From assembly GCF_018141425.1 (NCBI RefSeq), contig NZ_CP058561.1:4216001-4280000 (forward strand): a stretch of DNA of 64,000 bases, in the 5' to 3' direction. The DNA comes from Vallitalea guaymasensis. GTDB taxonomy: Bacteria > Bacillota > Clostridia > Lachnospirales > Vallitaleaceae. The translations under genes were made by a program, and so were the position numbers. This document shows, one piece after another, positions 20,378 through 27,626 of this stretch (position 1 is the first letter of the stretch; every line of letters begins with the position of its first letter). The notes beneath the pieces were generated by a model, which was not told the DNA's origin, did no database searches, and saw nothing but the letters and a program-made list of their open reading frames with translations.

Positions 20378-20424
20378 ATACCTATAGATAGGATACAACT
20401 AATATCTTATCTGTAGGTATTTTT
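20378..20424 (+). terminator. Terminator of the pentose/polyol operon
   Basis: An imperfect stem (ATACCTATAGATA with TATCTGTAGGTAT) closes over a short loop and runs into TTTTT. It lies 50 bases past the xylB stop. Confidence 0.75.
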
Positions 20425-20452
20425 CTATTACAATATAAAATAGGTACTAGCC

Positions 20453-20568
20453 TAGCGGATATGGTATAGGGTAATATGGAGCAGCGAGCCATGGACGGTG
20501 AGCTCAGCAGTTTTAAACATGGACGTTTAATCTGCTGACGTAATATTAACCTATACCATAGTAGCGGA
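20453..20568. repeat. Structured palindromic intergenic element A
   Basis: Outer arms (20460-20477 and 20543-20560) are an 18-bp inverted repeat with one mismatch. They enclose an inner hairpin at 20505-20537 with a 12-bp stem and an ATGGAC loop, and a GC-rich stretch holding a second ATGGAC. The whole unit is bounded by near-identical direct words TAGCGGAT (20453) and TAGCGGAA (20562), like a short target duplication. It lies after the operon terminator and encodes no protein. It could be a small non-autonomous mobile element or a structured RNA. Confidence 0.6.
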
Positions 20569-20673
20569 AATTAATAACATAACTCACCTAAACCACCTAT
20601 ACTCTATTCATTAAAACATACTGACTTACTTATTATACTTGACTTAACACTATATTTTGTTTAATTGTGCCAG

Positions 20674-20730
20674 TTTGACACATAGTTGTCAAATAATTTG
20701 CTTGATATTATAACTTTTGTCTAGTATAAT
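20674..20730 (+). promoter_or_regulatory. Promoter and upstream palindrome for the STAS-like gene
   Basis: TTGATA (20702-20707), 17 bases, then TATAAT (20725-20730). Just upstream of the -35 lies a perfect palindrome TTTGACA-CATAGT-TGTCAAA (20674-20693), placed as an activator or repressor site. I do not recognise the regulator. Confidence 0.65.
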
Positions 20731-20769
20731 TGTTATTGTTGAAGATAATATACTTAAGGAGGACATGAA

Positions 20770-21165
20770 ATGACATATGAAAATGGAAGCGCAAGATATA
20801 CTATGGAAGTAAATGAAACAGAAAAATTTGTTCATTTAAGTGCATCAGGATTTTACAAAGAAGAGGATGGAGATTCTTTTATCAATGCTTATAACAAATT
20901 AGTTGGTTCTATGAATACTAATAATTATGTTTTGGTTATTAATCTAAGCAATGATTTAAAACCTTCAAGCCCTCCTGTTGCAGACAAATTGACAGATCTA
21001 ATGAAAAGATATATAGAAGTTCCATTTAAAAGAAGATTTTTACTTACTGAAGGTAATATTATTACAATATCACAATTCAAGAGATTAGGAAAACAAATTC
21101 CTGGATGGGACGAAGGAATTGAATATGCAGATAATATGCAAGAGGTTAAGAGTAAATTAGCATAG
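20770..21165 (+). CDS. Small STAS-like cytoplasmic protein of unknown function
   Basis: This is a 131-aa soluble protein with no signal or membrane segment. The pattern resembles a STAS/SpoIIAA-like fold: a beta strand (KFVHLSASGFY), a strand with NNYVLVINLSNDL, then a helix and a strand (RRFLLTEGNIITISQFKRLG). I cannot assign it to a named family. It has a strong AAGGAGG site, its own promoter with an adjacent palindrome, and its own terminator. It is therefore a real, singly transcribed and separately regulated gene. A regulatory or anti-anti-sigma-like role is only a guess from the fold. Confidence 0.75.
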   Translation: MTYENGSARYTMEVNETEKFVHLSASGFYKEEDGDSFINAYNKLVGSMNTNNYVLVINLSNDLKPSSPPVADKLTDLMKRYIEVPFKRRFLLTEGNIITISQFKRLGKQIPGWDEGIEYADNMQEVKSKLA

Positions 21166-21196
21166 TATAAAGTTAATACATATTATTAAATAAGAG

Positions 21197-21227
21197 CTGT
21201 CTGATATGAGTATCAGACAGTTTGTTT
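21197..21227 (+). terminator. Terminator of the STAS-like gene
   Basis: A perfect 10-bp stem CTGTCTGATA/TATCAGACAG with loop TGAG is followed by a T-rich tail, 30 bases past the stop codon. Confidence 0.85.
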
Positions 21228-21273
21228 ATGTGCAAGTAAGTCAGAAAATGTGTTTTGTTTTAAGTTGGGTACT

Positions 21274-21444
21274 GCAAAATGGTATATGTATATGTTACGC
21301 CAGCTACTTGCTCGTCCTGAGCTCAACAAAAAAATAATGGACATCGAGTCCACTATTTTTTCTGACAGTCCAGTAGGGCTGTCAGATTAAAAGCTGGGTT
21401 CGGCGTCCTGCCTCACTACTCCACATATACATATACCATTTTGC
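21274..21444. repeat. Structured palindromic intergenic element B
   Basis: A perfect 22-bp inverted repeat (21274-21295 with 21423-21444) encloses about 127 bases that are themselves highly structured. There is an A/T-rich hairpin at 21328-21361 with an inner TGGAC/GTCCA stem, a hairpin CTGACAG...CTGTCAG at 21362-21385, and longer-range pairing (CCAGCT at 21300 with AGCTGG at 21392, or ACGCC with GGCGT). A further outer 9-bp pair GTGTTTTGT/ACAAAACAC flanks the arms. The interior is visibly richer in G and C than its surroundings. It encodes no protein. It is either a cruciform-like mobile element or a multibranched RNA. Confidence 0.65.
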
Positions 21445-21513
21445 TTGTTTAATTGCCCGTTACAAAACACTTTTTCTTCATAGTTGCATAACGAACTTTA
21501 GTAGATATATATC

Positions 21514-21534
21514 TTTGACAAAGGGTCCATTTGT
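21514..21534. repeat. Left copy of inverted repeat flanking the KASIII-like gene
   Basis: TTGACAAAGGGTCCATTTGT here is matched in inverse orientation at 22707-22728, with one extra T. The pair brackets the KASIII-like gene at both ends. Each copy contains a small hairpin of ACAAA and TTTGT around GGGTCCA. Confidence 0.7.
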
Positions 21535-21568
21535 AAAATAAAAAACTTTTTTTATAGTTATGTATTAG

Positions 21569-22576
21569 TTAAAATTTGAATAAGATTGCGGTTGCAGTTG
21601 ACCCTGAGCCTACTGAGATGAGGATTACTTTAGAACCTTCTGTGATTCTACCTTTTTCTAGTGCCCTTTCCAATGCCATGATAGGACTTGTTACACCGGT
21701 ATATCCATATTCATTGCCGACATAGGTCAGTTTATCGCTGGATATTTGCAATTTTTCTAAAGTGGCTTTTGCTGCTGGATTTGTGAATTGTGAAAAAAGA
21801 AAATGGTCTACGTCTGTAGGTTGCATACCATTTTCTCTTGCCAGGTCTTTTATGAGTTCTACCCAATAGTCACTTATGAAATCACTTTCAAATGGAACGA
21901 AGGTCCATTTTTTATCTTCTTCTGTTACTTTTTCACCTTTTGTTATCTTTGAATATCCAATCTTAGGCATAAGAATATTATCCACTTCACTGGTTTTTGT
22001 ATAATGAGTGGAATCAATGAATCCTCTTTTTATGTCTTCTTCAACTTTCTCTAGTATAACTGCTGCTGCTGAATCCCCAAAATTTCCGTAAGTTACTGGA
22101 TCATTAGTGTTAACTACAGAACTAATCAATAAACCACCCACGACTAATGCTCTTTTAAATCTTTTATTAGTTTGTAATATTCGACTAACTTGGTCAAGTG
22201 CAGTTAGCATACCTATGCAGTTGCTGTTGGTATCATATACCATTTTGGCGTTATCTGCTTTTAGGAGATCGGTAAGCTTGATTGCATTTGATGGAGAAGT
22301 GTATTCAGGTGTATCCGTTGCGAATACTATTATGTCAATATCTTCAGGTTTCATTTTTGCCTGTGCCAATGCATTAATACTAGCTTCATATGCCATAGAA
22401 ATGACAGTTTCATCTTTATCATCAGAAAGATATCTGTACTCTCTTTCTAGATGTGTCAATAGACCTTGTATTTCAATACCTAATTTATTAAAATGAGCTA
22501 TAAGTTCATTATTACTGACTTTGTTTTTGGGATGGTATGTCCCAACTCCAATAATATTGATATTAGTATTTTTCAT
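21569..22576 (-). CDS. KASIII (FabH)-like thiolase-fold enzyme lacking the catalytic His and Asn
   Basis: This 335-aa protein has the 3-oxoacyl-ACP synthase III fold. The active-site Cys120 is kept in DTNSNCIGMLTALDQ. The family's HQAN motif is replaced by FSQFTNPA (Ser262 where His is expected), and the GNTS motif reads GYTGVTS (Tyr292 where Asn is expected). Without His and Asn, decarboxylative condensation is unlikely. KASIII relatives with altered triads work as acyltransferases, or with different substrates, in secondary metabolism, which would fit but is inference. The start at 22576 is chosen because AAGGGAG lies eight bases upstream; an ATG two codons earlier is too close. It is monocistronic. 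Confidence 0.82.
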   Translation of the reverse strand: MKNTNINIIGVGTYHPKNKVSNNELIAHFNKLGIEIQGLLTHLEREYRYLSDDKDETVISMAYEASINALAQAKMKPEDIDIIVFATDTPEYTSPSNAIKLTDLLKADNAKMVYDTNSNCIGMLTALDQVSRILQTNKRFKRALVVGGLLISSVVNTNDPVTYGNFGDSAAAVILEKVEEDIKRGFIDSTHYTKTSEVDNILMPKIGYSKITKGEKVTEEDKKWTFVPFESDFISDYWVELIKDLARENGMQPTDVDHFLFSQFTNPAAKATLEKLQISSDKLTYVGNEYGYTGVTSPIMALERALEKGRITEGSKVILISVGSGSTATAILFKF

Positions 22577-22706
22577 ATACATTACTCCCTTTTTTGTAAA
22601 TTCCAATGCAATATAATAGTTTTTAGGATTTTTACATATATATTTCTTTGTCTATATATTATTATTAATATAATATTCTAATTATTATGAATAAAAAAAT
22701 AACTAA

Positions 22707-22728
22707 TACAAAATGGACCCTTTGTCAA
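22707..22728. repeat. Right copy of inverted repeat flanking the KASIII-like gene
   Basis: This is the inverse of the copy at 21514-21534, lying about 130 bases upstream of the KASIII-like start codon. Read on the gene's strand it begins TTGACA, so it may include the -35 of that gene's promoter, although the -10 at the right spacing (TAGTTA) is poor. Confidence 0.6.
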
Positions 22729-22739
22729 GGATGAAATAA

Positions 22740-22786
22740 AAAAGAGGCTTGGCCTAAGTGAAGTGACCTATAGACTTGCCTCTTTT
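22740..22786 (-). terminator. Terminator of the YihY-family gene
   Basis: AAAAGAGGC and GCCTCTTTT pair around a loop of about 29 bases. On the minus strand the stem runs into a T-rich tail, directly after the stop codon of the membrane-protein gene. Confidence 0.7.
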
Positions 22787-22788
22787 CA

Positions 22789-23607
22789 TTATTTGTTTTT
22801 TTCAAAGTAGATGGCGTTAAGTTCACCACCGACTAATATTATTATACTACATAGGTATAACCATATTAATAGTATAATTATACTCGCTAGACTTCCGTAC
22901 ATATAAGAGAAGTTACCTATTTTATCAATATAGAATGAAAAGATAAATGACATAGCTAACCAACCGATTGTAGAGAGTATAGCTCCTGGTACTACTTCTT
23001 TGAAAGTTATCTTTTTATTTGGTGACGCATTATACAACAGTATAAAAAAGAAGAATAGAAGTACCATAGCAAAAAGTATTCTGATGAAGTCAATTATTCC
23101 TTCTAACCCTGTGGGAAGATATATATATGAAAACGCTAGGTTAAGTAGCTTATTCCAAAATATAATTAACAAGAAAGTTAGAATCAATACTATTGCAAAA
23201 GCTATAGTATATATAAATGACATCAATCTTAAAAAGATATATGAACGAGTTTCTTTTTCTCTATATGCTTTATTAAGACTGGTTATTATCGCCATTATAC
23301 CTTTTGATGCAGCCCAGATAGTCGCAATAAGTGCAATGGACAATAATGTATCGCTTTGGTTTTTTTCAATATCTGTAGTAATGAATCCTATAACACCAAA
23401 AATCTCATCAGGAAAGATGTCTTTGAATTGATAAAGGACATCCACATCTGATAAGGATGTATAACTAAGTATCTGCATAAGAAATAGTATAAAAGGAAAA
23501 ATGGACAACAGTATATAAAAAGTGAGTTTTGAAGCCCAAGCTGTAATATCATCTGATTGTATTCTCTTGAATAAATTAACGAATACAATGGCTTTTTTAA
23601 AATTCAT
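22789..23607 (-). CDS. YihY/BrkB-family inner membrane protein
   Basis: This is a 272-aa polytopic membrane protein with about six hydrophobic helices. The N-terminal conserved ASKLTFYILLSIFPFILFLM and the mid-region IWAASKGIMAIITSLNKAY are typical of the YihY family, once misnamed ribonuclease BN. The molecular function is unknown; family members are proposed transporters. The start follows AGGAGGAAGCTTAT. It is monocistronic, with its own promoter and terminator. Confidence 0.88.
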   Translation of the reverse strand: MNFKKAIVFVNLFKRIQSDDITAWASKLTFYILLSIFPFILFLMQILSYTSLSDVDVLYQFKDIFPDEIFGVIGFITTDIEKNQSDTLLSIALIATIWAASKGIMAIITSLNKAYREKETRSYIFLRLMSFIYTIAFAIVLILTFLLIIFWNKLLNLAFSYIYLPTGLEGIIDFIRILFAMVLLFFFFILLYNASPNKKITFKEVVPGAILSTIGWLAMSFIFSFYIDKIGNFSYMYGSLASIIILLIWLYLCSIIILVGGELNAIYFEKNK

Positions 23608-23658
23608 ATAAGCTTCCTCCTACTTAATACTATCTGTGTGGATAATTATAGTAATTTT

Positions 23659-23687
23659 ATTATAAGCAAAAACCTTACGTATAGCAA
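23659..23687 (-). promoter_or_regulatory. Promoter of the YihY-family gene
   Basis: On the minus strand, TTGCTA, 17 bases, TATAAT. The predicted transcript starts about 45 bases before the ATG. Confidence 0.6.
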
Positions 23688-23786
23688 GGGACAATAAAAT
23701 AAATTGGTTTAATAATTGCAATGTTTCGGTTAATATTGTAGTAGTTCGTTACAATATCATAAAGTAAAATGTAATCATAATTATTC

Positions 23787-24662
23787 TTAACATTTCAAGG
23801 ATAAATTAGCCTGTTTAAATTTACTAGGAGACATACCTTTTATCTGATGAAATGTCCGGGTAAAAGAACAATATGACTTAAAACCAGAAGTAAAAGCTAT
23901 TTCAGTTATTGATAGATCAGTTGACAGTATCAACACACAAGCATTTTTGATTCTAACCTCATTCAAAAAAGATATGAAATTCTGACCAAACTGTTTTTTG
24001 AATTGACTACTAATATAAGGTTTACTCAAATGAAATATATTAGATAATTTTTCTAATGTTATATTTTCTTGATAGTGTGAATGTACATAATAAATAATTT
24101 CCCATATAAGTTTATTGGAATTATTATTGATTGAAGTCTTGGAACTTATGCCTTTTTCTGAGGAACTATCAAGATTATGACGAAAGCGATTAACTATAAT
24201 AAATAATTCAATTAATTTTGCTTTGATCATTTTGTTTTTGTATATGTAAAAGTTAGTTTGTTCTTGTAGTAATTGTTTCAATATATCTTCAATGATTAAT
24301 GAGGTTTTTTTATTAAGGTATGTTATGGCAGGTAAATCTGTGAACAATAGTTCATATAAATCTGATGTTGCTGAATCAGTATCATATATTGAGTCCAAGG
24401 ATATTTCTCCATTGATAAGGGAAACAGTATTACTCTTATCTGTTGATAGTTGGTGAACTTGGTAAGGGAGAACAACGCAGAAGGTTCCTGGTTCTATGAT
24501 ATATTCTTTACCATTAAGTTTTTCACTGCCAGTTCCTTGATATACATAGTAGAATTCTACAAAATCATGCTTATGTGGTAGAAAATAATCTAATTGGACT
24601 CTTCTATTGATTACAAATGAACTTGAACTGCTGAATTTTAAATCAACTAATTGATTAGCCAT
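23787..24662 (-). CDS. AraC-family regulator with cupin sensor domain
   Basis: This 291-aa regulator has an N-terminal cupin-like domain (FLPHKHDFVEFYYVYQGTG, IEPGTFCVVLPYQVHQL) that binds a small ligand. The C-terminal AraC double HTH includes ITLEKLSNIFHLSKPYISSQ and a second HTH ending SPSKFKQ. The start follows GAGGTGTTTTT. It is transcribed away from the GH130 gene, with a shared 200-base upstream region, so it probably controls that phosphorylase. That link rests on position only. Confidence 0.9.
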   Translation of the reverse strand: MANQLVDLKFSSSSSFVINRRVQLDYFLPHKHDFVEFYYVYQGTGSEKLNGKEYIIEPGTFCVVLPYQVHQLSTDKSNTVSLINGEISLDSIYDTDSATSDLYELLFTDLPAITYLNKKTSLIIEDILKQLLQEQTNFYIYKNKMIKAKLIELFIIVNRFRHNLDSSSEKGISSKTSINNNSNKLIWEIIYYVHSHYQENITLEKLSNIFHLSKPYISSQFKKQFGQNFISFLNEVRIKNACVLILSTDLSITEIAFTSGFKSYCSFTRTFHQIKGMSPSKFKQANLSLKC

Positions 24663-24866
24663 AAAAACACCTCACTTACAATGATGTAAACCAATTCTTA
24701 TTAATAAATATAGAATCATAACTTAACAAAAAACAAATATATACTAGAGTATACTTAAAATTAGTATAATTATCAAGTGTAATTATTGAAATTAACAGAT
24801 AATTATAATTAGCTGAAAAGATGAATGGAAAAACATTAGTATAAAAGAGTAGAGAGGAGAATGAAG

Positions 24867-26045
24867 ATGATACATGAAAAATATTATGACCTATTAAAAA
24901 AGCAAAATAAATTATTGAAGAGAAAGAATATGGTGAGTGATGGATTTTATAACGGGGTTTATGAAAGATATGTATATCCTGTTGTAACTAGACATCACAT
25001 ACCTCTTCACTGGAGATTTGATTTGGATAAAAGAAGGAATCCTCAGTTTATTGAAAGGCTAGGTATCAATGCGGTGTTCAATCCAGCTGCTATATATGTG
25101 GATTCAAAATATTATCTAATATGTCGTGTTGAGGGTTTAGATAGAAAATCTTTCTTCGCCGTTGCAGAGAGTGATAATGGGATAGATAATTTTAGATTCA
25201 TCAACAAACCTCTTTACTGGGAAGATATTGATAAGGAAGAAACTAATATATATGACATGAGATTGGTTAAACATGAGGATGAATGGATTTATGGTGTTTT
25301 TTGTTCCGAAAGTAAAGAAGGTAATTGTAAGCAAGGGGATACGTCTAGTGCTGTGGCTAAAGCTGGATTAGTACGTACTAAGGATTTGAAATCATGGGAA
25401 AGGTTACCTAATCTAAAAACACCATCACCACAACAGAGGAATGTGGTACTTCACCCAGAATTCATCAATTCCAAGTATGCTTTTTATACAAGACCACAAG
25501 ATGGTTTCATCTCAACAGGATCAGGTGGTGGTATAGCCTTGGGACTATGTGATGACATATTGAATCCAGTAATCAAAAAAGAAATGGTTATTGATGAGAA
25601 GAGATATCATACAGTCTATGAAGTCAAAAATGGAGAAGGTCCAGCTCCTATAAAAACAAATAAAGGATGGATACATATAGCTCATGGAGTAAGAAATACA
25701 GCAGCTGGATTAAGATATGTTCTATACACTTTTGCTACTAGCTTAGAGGACCCTTCTAAAGTAATTGCAAAACCAGGAGGATATTTCGTTGCCCCCTATG
25801 ATAATGAACGAGTTGGAGATGTATCAAATGTGGTTTTCTGCAATGGAGTCATGGTTAACGAACAAAATGAAGTATTCATGTATTATGCTTCCAGCGATAC
25901 GAGAATCCATGTGGCTACAACAACTGTAGATAAGTTGATTGATTATACCTTCAATACACCAGAAGATGCCAACAGGTCTCTGGATTGTGTAAAACAGCGT
26001 ATACAGTTGATTGATAATAATATTAAACTGCTATCGGAATTTTGA
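24867..26045 (+). CDS. GH130 beta-mannoside phosphorylase, mannosyl-glucose type
   Basis: This 392-aa cytoplasmic phosphorylase of family GH130 has the closest pattern to 4-O-beta-mannosyl-glucose phosphorylase, which turns Man-beta-1,4-Glc plus phosphate into mannose 1-phosphate and glucose. The five-bladed fold shows [20 protein letters not shown], the catalytic-acid Asp130 in [12 protein letters not shown], and the phosphate-side residues in RNVVLHPEF and [12 protein letters not shown]. The start at 24867 gives proper spacing from GAGAGGAG; an ATG six bases earlier is too close. No mannobiose 2-epimerase gene is adjacent. The gene's end overlaps the convergent regulator gene by 15 bases. 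Exact substrate is inferred. Confidence 0.85.
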   Translation: MIHEKYYDLLKKQNKLLKRKNMVSDGFYNGVYERYVYPVVTRHHIPLHWRFDLDKRRNPQFIERLGINAVFNPAAIYVDSKYYLICRVEGLDRKSFFAVAESDNGIDNFRFINKPLYWEDIDKEETNIYDMRLVKHEDEWIYGVFCSESKEGNCKQGDTSSAVAKAGLVRTKDLKSWERLPNLKTPSPQQRNVVLHPEFINSKYAFYTRPQDGFISTGSGGGIALGLCDDILNPVIKKEMVIDEKRYHTVYEVKNGEGPAPIKTNKGWIHIAHGVRNTAAGLRYVLYTFATSLEDPSKVIAKPGGYFVAPYDNERVGDVSNVVFCNGVMVNEQNEVFMYYASSDTRIHVATTTVDKLIDYTFNTPEDANRSLDCVKQRIQLIDNNIKLLSEF

Positions 26046-27626
26046 AGGATGGATTCCTGTAATCTTTTTAAAAACTGTACTGAAATAATATGGATTATCA
26101 AATCCTACCATTTCAGCTACCTCAAAAACCTTGAAGTTACTGTCCTTTAGAAGTTCCTTGGCTGCCTCAATTCTTATCTCAGTAATCTTCTTGGTTATAG
26201 TAATCCCAGTTTCCTTCTTGAAAATCTGGCTTATATAATTTGGTGTTAAACCAACTTGCTCTGATATTAATTTTACAGTTATGTTTTTAGTGTATTGATG
26301 TTTGATTATATCATTGATCTCATTAACGACATATCTGTTTTTCTGATTGAGTTTATTATTGAAGTAAGCAGTTATTTTATCAAAAAGACCAAGTATATAA
26401 TTTTTCAAATCATCGTAGGTATTCAATTTATTGATATCATTACATAGTTTAATAGGTTCTTCCACAATGTCACTAAGATTTTCTTGTATCTCATATAATG
26501 AACGGGTAGTTATAAAAATAAGCTCGGTAAAAATGCTTTTGGTGTATTCTTCAGGGGTGAATGAAGAACTTTCAATGTGATTGAAAATCTGACAGAGTAC
26601 ATCGTTAACTGTTGTTAGATTACCTAGCTTTATCCCGTTCAACAATTTTTCTTCTATGATATGTAGTTTAACATATTCAAGTGTATCTGCTTTATAAGTC
26701 AAGTCTTTTGAGTTTATTACAGTATTTATACCAGAATAGAATTTATATTCCAAGCAGGTTTCAGCAGATTTATAAGAGTTGTACAGCAATAATATTGAAT
26801 CCACTTTTTCACCTATGCCTATAGAAACTTTTATTTCAATATATTTATTAAGGGCAGTCAAAAGCTCTTCACAGATATCGCTTATTGATTCTATTCGGTC
26901 ATAATTGAATATGATGATGAATTCATTTTCATTGATATTGAAGCAGATACCATAATCATAAGAAGCTAGTAGTTCATTACATATATTTAATATAGACATC
27001 AAAATAAGTTCATAATTCTCTTCAGAGTTCTTGGAAAAACTACCAGTGATTTCATCAATCACCATTTTACAGGCAACAAAAGGTTTAGAGCCTACAAAAG
27101 GAATATTAAGGAATTTGCATTTGTCATATATTATTTTTTCGTTTGAATACTTTCTGAATATTATATTGCAAAGGAACCTGTCTTTGATAGCTGGTATATT
27201 ATCATATAATTGTTTTTTCAACTGCTTGAATTTGACTGCATGTTCCTTTTCATCATTAATGGAACTAACTACTTTCTCTACAATTTCGATTAACTTATTT
27301 TTCTTTATGGGTTTCAATATGTAACCCTCTGTATTTAATTCTATTGCTTGCTGAGCATAAGAAAAATCTTCAATTCCGCTTACTATTATAATTCTAGTTT
27401 TATAATTTTGCATTTTCAGTTTTTGAGCCACTTCGATTCCGGTCAGATGTGGCATCCTAATATCAGTGAATAATATATCTGGCTTCAGTTCTTCACATAA
27501 AGTAAGAGTTTCAATACCATTCTTTGCTACTCCTACTACTTCAATATTATAAGCTTCCCAGGGTAGAATATTTTTAAGACCTTCCCTTACAAGTATTTCA
27601 TCATCAGCAATTATCATCTTTAACAT
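26031..27626 (-). CDS. YesN-type response regulator of the hemicellulose locus
   Basis: This 531-aa regulator has a receiver domain with phosphoacceptor Asp55 (LFTDIRMP) and the conserved IIADDE pocket. A long linker region follows, then a C-terminal AraC double HTH ([20 protein letters not shown], then [19 protein letters not shown]). The start at 27626 is supported by GGAGG six bases upstream. Its start overlaps the end of the kinase gene by 23 bases, so the two are coupled. It likely activates the transporter and glycosidase genes at 29717-38750. Confidence 0.92.
   Translation of the reverse strand: MLKMIIADDEILVREGLKNILPWEAYNIEVVGVAKNGIETLTLCEELKPDILFTDIRMPHLTGIEVAQKLKMQNYKTRIIIVSGIEDFSYAQQAIELNTEGYILKPIKKNKLIEIVEKVVSSINDEKEHAVKFKQLKKQLYDNIPAIKDRFLCNIIFRKYSNEKIIYDKCKFLNIPFVGSKPFVACKMVIDEITGSFSKNSEENYELILMSILNICNELLASYDYGICFNINENEFIIIFNYDRIESISDICEELLTALNKYIEIKVSIGIGEKVDSILLLYNSYKSAETCLEYKFYSGINTVINSKDLTYKADTLEYVKLHIIEEKLLNGIKLGNLTTVNDVLCQIFNHIESSSFTPEEYTKSIFTELIFITTRSLYEIQENLSDIVEEPIKLCNDINKLNTYDDLKNYILGLFDKITAYFNNKLNQKNRYVVNEINDIIKHQYTKNITVKLISEQVGLTPNYISQIFKKETGITITKKITEIRIEAAKELLKDSNFKVFEVAEMVGFDNPYYFSTVFKKITGIHPSKFR

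Noticed and set aside
20453-21444. Elements A and B as a retron or group II intron RNA
   Set aside because: Both have inverted arms and inner hairpins, but there is no reverse transcriptase gene anywhere in the window and no intron domain V-like hairpin was recognised.
20453-21444. CRISPR array at the intergenic palindromes
   Set aside because: There is no regular repeat-spacer pattern and no cas gene; the repeats are inverted, not direct.
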